Source: Deuterostichococcus epilithicus
Lineage: Eukaryota; Chlorophyta; Trebouxiophyceae; Prasiolales; Stichococcaceae
DNA: 64,000 bases
Reading direction: 5' to 3'
Assembly (NCBI GenBank): GCA_033439295.1
Contig: JAVTLE010000001.1
Location: forward strand, 1,798,001 to 1,862,000
Shown here: positions 37,292-46,779 of the stretch, in pieces
How positions within the stretch are numbered: position 1 is the stretch's first letter
How the letters are laid out: the number at the start of each line of letters is the position of its first letter
Position numbers and translations under genes: made by a program
Notes under the pieces: model-generated
Told to the model about the DNA's origin: nothing
The model's database searches: none
Seen by the model: the letters and a program-made list of their open reading frames with translations, nothing else

Positions 37292-40200
37292 ATGCGCAGA
37301 AACTTCGTGCTGAGTGGTTTTGCGGCGGGTCTCATCATCAGCGCCCTCATCGTCTGGGCCTCCAACAATTCGGCTCAGGTGGGGCACAACATGGGGCGGT
37401 CCTGCTGCGCCCTTGTCCACCCACACAAGACAGCCACCCTTGCCGCGCGGCACTCAGGCACCTGGTCCGTGCCTACAGGGTGACACAGCTGGAAATCAGG
37501 CTGGACTGAGCAGCGGTGCAGGGCGCCGGAAGGCAAGCTCGACGTCTTGGTGGTCCGCCAAACCTGCTTTCAAGCCCCTTGTGCCTGGCTCGGACGTCAG
37601 GAGCGGCGATGTTGTAGCGGCGTACTTCTCGGCGCCCTACCGCCACTCGCTGATCGTGGCGGGCCGTGAATGGCGCAAGGTGAGCACACCCAAACCGTTC
37701 ACCTGCCAGACCGCGCGCTCTGCGTCCGTGATGAGCAGCTCGCTGCTTGCAGTGCGCGGCATAAGGCCACGATGCGCATGCCGGTCTAATCCTTATAACC
37801 TCAGTGCGGGGCTCCCCTGATGCAGGAGCTGGGCATCCGCACGGTGGTGGTGACCAGCGTGCCCGTCAACGAGAGCGGTGTGCCGGAGGAGGTCATGGAA
37901 GAGTACTCAGAGACATGGGACCACTGGCCAGACATCTCTGATGAGAACGGCACCCTGGACATCGGCTCCATCGCCTACTTCCCTGGTGCGACCACTAAAC
38001 TTCCGACTGCCTGTTGCCCACTCGGTGTGTTTCTGTCACAACCCCTTTGACGCGCACTTCCCTGGGTTCGGCCGAGCGGTGCGCCTGGAGACTGTTGCTC
38101 ACGACCGCTGCAGGAGACCACCGCGGGGCCATGACGCCGGTCATTGCGCACAAGTAAGGGGCTGCTCTGATGTCGTGCTGCTGGAGCATTGCCGTCTGCT
38201 GCTTGCTGCTGCGCAGCAGTGGCCCAAGTCCAGCTGCTCGGGCGCTGCGGCTTACGACTGACATCCCGACATTGCGCCGCAGGCGGCTGGGTGACACCTA
38301 CAAGTGGATGCTGTACGGCGATGACGGTGCGCAGCTGTCGTGGTGCATCGCAGCAGCATGCATGCCCCTCAGTCAGAGAACTGGTGGCGTCGCTCCCTGT
38401 CCCTCTCTGGCTCACGAGCTCATGATGACTGTGGACTGATGACCACTGAGAGGCGCATTGCCGCCCGTGCAGACACCATCTTCTTTCCGGAGGGCGTCGC
38501 CCGCGCCATCTATGGGCTGGACCCTGACATGCCCTACTTCCTTGGAGGCGAGTGACGATCGCCTTGTCAGTGATTACTCGTGCTAGATGTTCATGGATGC
38601 GGCTCCAGGGTTCCACCCCTGACCGCCATCAACACGGGCGTACAGAACCTTGTGTGCGAGTCTGGTGTGCTGCTGCTTATGAAGCTGATGGGCCGGGTCC
38701 AGCAATGGTCGGCCAAAACGCCCCAGTTCTCTTCTGAAGCAGTCTTCCCTTTCGTCTGCACAGATCGGAGCTGGGGCTTTGGCTTTGGCGACGGCATGGA
38801 CCATGCTCTGACACCACGGTGTGTGCCTTGCCATTGGAACAACCCACGAGGTGCGGCGCATGGATACTCTGGACAGATGGCAGTTCGGATGCAGCCTGGC
38901 ACTTGCTATCATGAACAGGCCCCTCCGAAACATCATTTGGCAATGCGAAGCCTGCCTTGATCGCTTCGACAGCACAAACCCTCATAAAGGACACTCACAG
39001 AAAAAAACCGTGTTGCCCCGTGCATGCAGGGCTGAATGAGTCGAATGCAGCAGTTCCACCATTTGCCGGGTGCCCCTGCGACAGGGTCAAGCTGTGCGAG
39101 CACTGGCGGGAGAGCAACCCAGAGGTGAAGCGCGCATTCCGCCAGTTGTACAGTCGCAAAATTCACGATGTCCTGACTGTCCTGCGGCGCCTGGAAACCC
39201 GTTTGTGCAGACGCGCAACTTCTGGGGCAAGGGTCGAGATCCGGTCGGTTTCACCGCGGCATTTGCTTCAGCACAAATGCTGCTCGCATGCAACCCACAG
39301 CCAGACATGCCAAGCCTGTGGAGCCATCGATGCCCCGATTGCTGTACACACACACAAAGCGATGATGCCCGTGTGTGCTGCCTGCCCGCAGCTGTTCCCG
39401 GAATGCCGGCCGGAAAACCTGGAGATGCCGGTGCCGCACCACTTCACGTTTCATGGCGGCGGCGGCGCCATCTTTAGCGTCGGCCTGCTGCGCGCTCTGA
39501 ATTGGACTGAGTATGACACCTGCGTGAAGAGCATGCGCTGGCGGCAAGGTAACGGCTTGCTTTGCTGCTATGCTCTGCGATTGCTCATGACCAAGTTTGT
39601 TGTTATGCTCGGCTGCTGCTCTGAATCGAACCTGAACGCTACCAGTGCACCAGTCGCAGCACCAGCCTGCTGTTTCAGGTGTCAGTCAAGAGCAGCTGTC
39701 GCCTTGGTAAAGGCTGGTGTTCACTGTTTCACGAAAGCGGCTTTGCAGCACCCGGCTGCCTGCCTTTCACTCCATGCACGAGTGCGTCGCTGTACGCAGC
39801 CTCCCTCCTGCGGCCGCAGCACACGCGGAGGCAGGGTGCCGCCGCAGGCTGCCGCAGTAAGATGCCTTTGCTGTGCCGCAGCGCTCACTGAAACAGACGC
39901 GATGTCCCTCTGCCGCAGGCAGCGACTCGTACACGACAAAGTGCATCTGGCGCGCCGGCTTCGGCATGACAGACCCCGGATGGAGCTATTTCACGGGGGA
40001 CGTGCTCGCGCACTTCACCTTTGACCGCTGGACCTTCAGGGTGGGTCAGGGTGTCTACTGCCAGCCCGGAGCCGGGTGTCTGCTGCCAGCCGAGACTGTC
40101 GGTCGCTATTTGAAGCCTTACGAGATGACGCTGCCATAGCCCACGACACTTCCGCATCTTTGGGGGCACATGGCCGAAGAGGGCAGCTCACTGATGCCTC

Positions 40201-41103
40201 CCGAAGCAGGCACAAAATTGCGCAGTGAAAGTGTTCTCGACTACCACCTCCAAATCCTCGTGCAAGTCACTGTGCGAAAATGTGTTTGAGCTCTGAATTG
40301 GGATTGTGCTACACCTGCGCAGGGCGGCAATCCGTCCAGCCTGGTGGAGGCCCTGCAGCGCAAGAAGGTGGCCTGGAAGCCGGAAGCAGGCTTCTGCGCA
40401 GCGGACGACAACGCCACCGCCACTGGCTGCGCCATCCCCGACGAGGTGCGTTTGCGGGCCTGCTGCCGCCAACCGCCGCCTGGCGCTCGTTTTTGTGAGT
40501 TTAGAGGGTTTGCGCTCCGACTGGCCACACTGCCTCTCTGCGGCACCCGCATTGCTGCTTGGCTAGGTGTACTCACCGCAATGTCCCGGCGATGCAGCCC
40601 AAGCTGCTCAAGCCGCTGCTGCCGGCCGGCTGCGGCGACCACCTGCTCATCACGCGACCTTCTCTTCGCCCCTCTGCATGATTTCCGGACCCTCTTCGAT
40701 CGCAGGAGGACGAGCTGCTCACGACGATGGTGTCCTGCCACGGCATGGCGGGCTCCTTCCAGGACCCGACGCAGGCGGCGGACGGCATGAACCTCGCCAG
40801 CACCGTGTACCGAGAGTACATCGACGCGGTGTCGCAGGCGCACCCCGAAGTGAGCCTTCGGGTCCCTTGAGGCGTCTGCTGTGGGAGCTTGGTGCACTTG
40901 AGGCGCAGCGGCGCTGCAGTACGCCAGGTGGGGCGGGGCCGTCCGCGGGGCCAGCGGCCAGATCGGCTGGGCAGGCGGTCGGCCACAGGCGACGCGCTAT
41001 TGTCTTGTCATGCAATGAATCTTCAAGCGTTCACACAAACGGGTGACGGCTGCTGCAGGTGATGCACCTAGACATCAGGATTGGGGCGGGCGGAGAGCAG
41101 TGA
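37292..41103 (+). CDS. Fringe-like / DUF604-type glycosyltransferase (GT31-related)
   Basis: The ATG at 37292 opens MRRNFVLSGFAAGLIISALI, a signal-anchor typical of Golgi type II enzymes. Exons in order are YFSAPYRHSLIVAGREWRK (to about 37679), ELGIRTVVVTSVPVNESGVP (from 37827), DHRGAMTPVIAHK (about 38117), then RLGDTYKWMLYGDD joined in phase to DTIFFPEGVARAIYGLDPDM (about 38480). The join creates the DDD motif expected to bind UDP-sugar and metal. Later exons have FAGCPCDRVKLCEHW (about 39070), FHGGGGAIFSVGLLRALNWT (about 39455), CIWRAGFGMTDPGWSYFTGD (about 39950), EALQRKKVAWKPEAGFCAAD (about 40350) and EDELLTTMVSCHGMAGSFQD (about 40710). A short last exon (41062-41103) reads VMHLDIRIGAGGEQ and TGA. 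The fold and DDD indicate an inverting sugar transferase in the secretory pathway. Acceptor is unknown. Confidence 0.82.
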
Positions 41104-41328
41104 CATGCAGCGACGCGGGGTTGAGCAGCAATGACGGTGCAGGCGTTGCAAGGCAAACAAAAGAATCAATTGACGCAGTGTGGGTGCGGGCTCTTTGCAG
41201 CCGGCATGGTTTGTGTATATATTGGGACCGTGGCTCAGATTACAGCATCAGATGACTCCTGAAAGCATTGGACGACTCTTGAAAGCGTGATGCTTGAGTT
41301 TTTTTGGCATCGTGAAATGTGGACAGCG
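41104..41328. other. Short gap between glycosyltransferase stop and foldback element
   Basis: This should hold the 3' UTR of the glycosyltransferase. TGAAAGC is repeated (41259 and 41280) within a small direct duplication, ACTC(C/T)TGAAAGC. Nothing else was seen. Confidence 0.4.
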
Positions 41329-41364
41329 CAGACCATGTCGTATGCCAACCAAAAACCCGATTTT

Positions 41365-41586
41365 CTCTTCTTCAGCCGCTTCAAGACATGGTTCGACGGA
41401 AAAGTCGGACGTGGCGTGCAGTTCTGGCGGCGCTCATTCGAGAGGCTTGGTCCATGAAAAATATGCGAGCATGCAACGGAAGAAAGTGTGCCCTGTTCTT
41501 TCCTCACTCTTTCCTCCTTTGTACGCGGTTTTTCTTTCTTCTCGGAGAGCAACTGAAGAAGACAAATTTGTATACAACGGAAGAAA
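41365..41586 (+). repeat. Left terminal inverted repeat of the foldback-like element
   Basis: It begins CTCTTCTTCAGCCGCTTCAA and includes GTCGGACGTGGCGTGCAG and TCGAGAGGCTTGGTCCATGA. The reverse complement at 43020-43236 is nearly identical over about 215 bases. Confidence 0.85.
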
Positions 41587-43019
41587 CTCCAAACCCTGGC
41601 TTTCTTCCGTTGTATGCATTTTTCTTCCGTTGCAGCGCCGACAGAAGAAACCAAATATACAACGGAAGAAAGTCCCAGTCCTGGCTTTCTTCCGTTGTAT
41701 GCATTTTTTCTTCCGTTGCAGCGCCAACAGAAGAAACCAAAAATACAACGGAAGAAAGTCCCAGTCCTGGCTTTCTTCCGTTGTATGCAGATTTTTTCCG
41801 TTGCAGCGCCAACAGAAGAAAACAAACATACAACGGAAGAAAGTCCCAGTCCTGGCTTTCTTCCGTTGTATGCAATCTTTCTTCCGTTGCAGCGCCAACA
41901 GAAGAACACAAACATACAACGGAAGAAATCGCCAACAGAAGAAAACAAACAAACAACGGAAGAAAGTCCCGATCCTGGCTTTCTTCCGTTGCAGCGCCAA
42001 CAGAAGAAAACAAACATACAACGGAAGAAGGTCTGACATCAGACTTTGTTCCGTTGCAGCGCCGACAGAAGAGAACAAACATACAACGGAAGAAAGTCCC
42101 AATCCTGGCTTTCTTCCGTTGTATGCATTTGTTCTTCGGTTGCAGCGCCAACATTCCTTGAACAAACATGCAACGGAAAAGAGCCAGGTTTGGGACTTTC
42201 TTCCGTTGTATGCATTTTTTCTTCGGTTGCAGCGCCAACATTCCTTTCTTCCGCTGTATGCATGTTTTCTTCCGTTGCTTTTCTTCTTCTGTTGTGTGTT
42301 TGTTTTCTTTGGTTGGCGCTGCAACTGAAGAAAACATGCATACAACGGAAAAAAGGCAGCAGAGTCGCATCCCTGGGAGTGTCTTCTCTTCAGTTGGCGC
42401 TGCAACGGAAGAAAACAAACAAGTAACGGAAGCAAATCTTGTTGAGCTTTCTTCCGTTGAATGCATTTTTTCTTCGGTTGCAGCGCCAACATTCCTTTCT
42501 TCCGCTGTATGCATGTTTTCTTCCGTTGCTTTTCTTCTTCTGTTGTGTGTATGTTTTCTTCGGTTGGCGCTGCAACCGAGGAAAACATGCATACAACGGA
42601 AAAAAGGCAGCAGAGTCGCACCCCTGGGAGTATCTGCTCTTCGGTTGCAGCGCCAACATTCCTTCCGTTGCTTTTCTTCTTCTGTTGTGTGTTTGTGTTC
42701 TTCGGTTGGGGCTGCTACGGAAGAAAACATGCATACAACGGAAGAAATTCCCAATCCTGGTTTTCTTCCGTTGTATGTTTGTTCATGGAATGTTGGCGCT
42801 GCAACCGAAGAAAAAATGCATACAACGGAAGAAAGCCAGGATCTGGACTTTCTTCCGTTGTATGTTTTTTCTCTTCTGTTGGCGCTGCAACGGAAGAAGA
42901 AATGCATACAACGGAAGAAAGCCGGGATTGGACTTTCTTCCGTTGTATGTTTGCGTTTTTCTGTCGGCGCTGCAACGGAAGAAAAATGCATACAACGGAA
43001 GAAAGCCAGGATCTGGACT

Positions 43020-43236
43020 TTCTTCCGTTGTATACAAATTTGTCTTCTTCAGTTGCTCCGAAAAGCAAAGAAAACCGCGTACAAAGGAGGAAAGAGCGAA
43101 GAAAGAACAGGGCACACTTTCTTCCGTTGCATGCTCGCCTAACTTTCATGGACCAAGCCTCTCGAATGAGCGCCGCCAGAACTGCACGCCACGTCCGACG
43201 TTTCCGTTGAACTATGTTGAAGCGGCTGAAGAAGAG
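43020..43236 (-). repeat. Right terminal inverted repeat of the foldback-like element
   Basis: This is the reverse complement of 41365-41586 with scattered mismatches and a few small indels. It ends TTGAAGCGGCTGAAGAAGAG. The pair would allow a hairpin of about 1.9 kb. Confidence 0.85.
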
Positions 43237-43335
43237 CAAACAAAGAGAACGCATACAACGGAGGAAAGAGAAGAGAGGGAGCGGGAGGGAGGGAGCGCGC
43301 GGAACGGAAGGCAAAGTGCATACAACGGGAGAAAC

Positions 43336-44460
43336 TGTGCCAGGGCGGGTGGAGAGGGTGCCTTACGAATCACCACCTCGCCCGCCTCAATGAAAGCAAA
43401 GCCAGGGATGGCCCAGGCAGGCCCTCTGCAAGTCATTGTTCGCAACGCCCTGCCTTCGACTTCCACGTCTTCTGTGATCTTGAGATCTCTTTTCCTGTGC
43501 CAGGTGCGCACAGCAAGTGGTCCTCAGCGCCCTCACCGTGCTTGACTTGCACTGCCGACACGTCGGCAGGCAAAGCGGGCATATCATCGCTTCACACTGC
43601 ATCATAGACGCCTTCGCAGGTAGCCTGCATTTTTTGGGTTTGTTAGCTTTTCCCGAGTCGACAGGTTCGTTTCTATCGGATGCTTGGCTGTGCGCCACAC
43701 AGCTCCCCCGCTTCCATGTCTGGTCAGCCATGATGGTTGGCTCTCAGAGGTGCGATTGCTGCAGGCAGGCTGTCTGATCCTGCAACAGCAGCATTGATGT
43801 ATATTCGAAATTTTCAAGTCGCACGTGTAAATGGCCAAACCTGCCATGCTGCCGCATCAGGCACTTCAGGGTATTTGTAAGCAGCATCGCCGCCCAGCTG
43901 AAGTGCTGACAGCAACCATGAACGAACGAGACGTCTGCTGCTTCACCTTATTGAAGTTTTTGCAATCAGATGCGACCTGACGATGCAAGGAAGCACCACC
44001 TCACTGCAGCACCATGACAGCAAGCATATGTTCGGGTGCAGTGTCGCCTAGAGCAGAGGTGCGGATTGTTGGGTGCGTCAACTTATCGCAGCGCTAGAGA
44101 TGTTGCTGTGCAGCCTTCCTTCAACGCACTCGGTAGCGAGGCTTGTGCGCAGCCATTGTGCAGAAGGTTCTGGTAGAACCGCCAAGCTTTCGAGCGGTGG
44201 TTGCAGTTTTGTTCCTGCACCTATCCAAAAGCTGTATTGCAAAAATTATACCTAAACGTCAACTTGATAGTGACTTCACACGGCTTCGCCAAGTTTGCTC
44301 TGGTAAGGAGACTGCGGCATTGGCAGACGGAAGGGCTGCCCGGTTGTCTCTTCGCCCTCGATCCTCCCCTGTGTGCAGCAGCAGTTCAGACGTGAAATTA
44401 ATCTGGAGATCTGATGACACGAACAAGGCTGATCACAGCAGTGCAGGCACATAGCAGGCC
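43336..44460. other. Intergenic region with one possible orphan exon
   Basis: On the minus strand about 43500-43365, a segment bounded by a CAG acceptor and a GTAAGG donor reads KRDLKITEDVEVEGRALRTM then TCRGPAWAIPGFAFIEAGEV. It looks coding, but no flanking exons were found, so it may be a gene remnant next to the repeat element. The remainder (43700-44460) shows nothing recognisable and should include the 3' UTR of the FKBP gene. Confidence 0.4.
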
Positions 44461-45965
44461 TCAGTCGGCAGCGGAGGCCCTGGTCACCTGGCTGCCTTGC
44501 GGTGAGGAGGCTGTCGCAGGGCGCCGCACGCGCACGATTTTCACCTCGAACAGCAGCGGCTCCTCTCGGTGCGCTGCCAGCCGCCGCTTGGCGCCAAACG
44601 ACGGTGGGATAGGCTGCATGCCAGAGCACACAGTCTCGAACAAGTGTGCTGGATGGTGTTCTGGCCACCCGACACGCTTCCAGTCGGACGCGATCGAAGC
44701 TACCAGGCTTGACTCGTGCTTTCAACAGCATGAGTCATTTTCAAGAGCTGCCAGTCCCATCACCTGCGTTTTGTCGCTGATCCAGCCGCCCTGCGGCGGT
44801 ATGAGGACTCTCCTCCGTCCCCCCTCCCTCATGCCCTTCACGGCCAGTGCCGCTGCCTTTGGCAGGGAGTCTGGATCCCCGAGCCTGTCGTCATCGCACT
44901 CTTGAGACTCGGCTTGCAACAGCCAACAAGAAGCAAGACCTGTGACCAGCATGCAGCGGTAGAATCCCGACCTGAAATTGTAGGTGTCGGTTGGGTCGCT
45001 TTTGAAGTCGATCCCGTCGCCGAGTCCCCACACGTAGACGGGAGTGCCTTCAAGCACACGGCAACAACAATATGTGCAGCGTCTACACCGCACTGCCGGG
45101 TGTTTTGTATGCACCAGCATATCAGCAATGCGCCTCACCGCCTGCTGCATTCTTGAAGTAGCCCCCAGAGGCGAGCCTGAAGACCGAATACGAAATCTCG
45201 CACAATGCCCCCACGACTGCCTGCGACCAAGCACGGTGCGCGCGGTTTGAGCAGAACTTTGAGCACGCACAACAAGAACGACCCACATTGTATGGCAGCT
45301 TCGCAGTATACCTCTGAGCCTGAGCCTGTCTCCATCTCTCGATATTGAATCCCTGCGCGATACAAAACAGCAAGCGGCTTTAGTTGGGGCTTTCAGCACA
45401 CAAAACAGCAGCCTGGTGCTCTGAATGGGATTGCCGAACTGAGCAGGAGTCTTGCCTGACGGCAGCGTCATCAGCTCTCCGACGCTGTCGTATTTCGGTT
45501 TCTCTCCTTCACTCGGCGCCTCGGTCTCTGTACGAAAGGATGGCGCCACCATTTTACCCACTCCAGACAATCAGGGTGGCGATGCGCTGCCCTGGCGCCT
45601 GCCGCATATTGCACCTGACTTGCACTGGAGCACTCACCTTCTGCTTCCCTTGCCTGCCTGGCCTTCTTGAGGCACTGCTGGAGCTCCCTGCCGCGCATGC
45701 CAGGGCACACCAATGCTGCTGCTGGTTCGGGCGCCAGTGCCGTCGCTGCTGCAGACACCGCGGCAAGCATGATCGCCCCGTGCAGCTGCCGCCGGCAAAC
45801 GCTGCCGCTTGCTTCTGCAACCAATTCATTGCTGTGAGCTTCGAAGGCGCTGCAGCGGCTAGTATCGCATCGAGATGGCAACCGCTGCGCCCCGCCGCAG
45901 TGCTGAAAGGGCCGTGCTGCATTACATATGCCGCATGGTTGCAGGAGACTTTCGGGCGGGAGCAT
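44461..45965 (-). CDS. Thylakoid-lumen FKBP-type peptidyl-prolyl isomerase
   Basis: FKBPs of the thylakoid lumen assist folding or assembly of photosynthetic complexes. The ATG at 45965 opens a plastid-type presequence followed by CRRQLHGAIMLAAVSAAATA then APEPAAA, which is a twin-arginine signal with an AxA cleavage site and implies Tat-dependent lumen import. The mature start (CPGMRGRELQQCLKKARQAR) is followed by YDSVGELMTLPSGKT (about 45480), GTPVYVWGLGDGIDFKSDPT (about 45040), AVKGMREGGRRRVLIPPQGG (about 44850-44790) and QPIPPSFGAKRRLAAHREEP then LLFEVKIVRVR (about 44620-44530), with TGA at 44461-44463. The GG-RRRV-IPP and PLLFEVKIVRV patterns are FKBP hallmarks. The lumenal FKBPs are divergent and many lack isomerase activity, so activity is not certain here. 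A GTG at 46106 also opens the same frame, but the first ATG was preferred. Confidence 0.83.
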
Positions 45966-46779
45966 GTAAGCTTTCTGATGCTTCCGTCTGCTGCAAAGCC
46001 TGCCAAGCCTGATTGGCGGCCCGCTGTTCAGGCTGTGTTGACGTGCCGGCAACGAACTGTCGCACCAGCTAGGCGTGACCGTCGCGCGAGTGAGCAGCAA
46101 AGCCACTTGTATTGCACATGGACTGAGCTGAGATGGTCTGCGCAGGGAGAACTGGCGGTATGAGGGGCTGCACCTGCTGGTGGTTTGACAGCAGGATCAA
46201 CAGAAGATCTTCCCGGCAAGGGGGCCCAAGAGGTGCAGCGAGTGCCAAAAGGAATAATGTTCGCGTACAGGCACAAGCAGGCTAGGTTTCCTCCTTCACC
46301 CCAGATCCCCTCATCATCATCTCTTACGTTGGCCAGGATACGCCAGCCGCAGCGCAGGCGAGACCCGCGTCTGTTCGAGTCGCATCCCGGCGTGCGTTGC
46401 CGGCTTCGACGGCCTGCGGCAGCCTGGGGCGCACCGAGAACGGCGCGCGTGCACCAGGCAGCTAGTCAGGTAAGACCGACCAGGCTGCCCGCCTCTCATG
46501 GAATGGAGATGTGCCGTCAATTCGAAATATGCTGCGCCGCACCTCTGTGGCACAACCTCACATGCTTCCATGCAGCAGTGCGCAATGCGCAGGGGAGCGC
46601 CTCCTGACTGCTCTGATGCATACATAGTGTCTCCGAGCTGCCGGCCATAAGCATGAAACTGCATGCGCTGCCGACGGCTGGTGCGCCGCCATGCATGATC
46701 GGCGTCATAACACGCTGCGTATGAGCTGTGGCTTCACGGTCGATATGCTGCAGTTGCTGGCGGCGGCCGGCGCGTCGCA
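45966..46779. promoter_or_regulatory. Divergent intergenic region between FKBP and SPX-MFS genes
   Basis: It lies between the FKBP start (minus) and the SPX-MFS start (plus) and should carry both promoters and 5' UTRs. Because SPX-type transporters are often phosphate-responsive, a PHR1-type box (GNATATNC) might be expected. I did not find a convincing one, although related TATGC/ATATGC words occur. Confidence 0.35.

Larger units (their letters stand above)
41329..43335. mobile_element. Foldback-like element built of short palindromic repeats, copy 1
   Basis: The element begins at GCAGACCATGTCGTATGC, a left end shared with the second copy at 57032. Next come long inverted ends (41365-41586 and 43020-43236). 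Between them lies an array of about 86-bp units. A typical unit is CATACAACGGAAGAAAG, then GTCCCAGTCCTGG, then CTTTCTTCCGTTGTATG, followed by TTCTTCCGTTGCAGCGCCAACAGAAGAA-like spacer (each piece given separately). The left half carries GTTGCAGCGCC, and the right half carries the complement GGCGCTGCAAC. Mixed orientations occur around 42130-42700, so the whole is a large imperfect palindrome. Additional ACAACGG units occur out to about 43335. No transposase was found, so it would be non-autonomous. No target-site duplication was recognised by eye. Confidence 0.75.

Noticed and set aside
41294-43142. Long open reading frames of 250 to 500 codons on both strands in the first repeat array
   Set aside because: They are translations of the same short palindromic unit in different frames, with no domain and no codon bias. 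Unit composition simply lacks stops.
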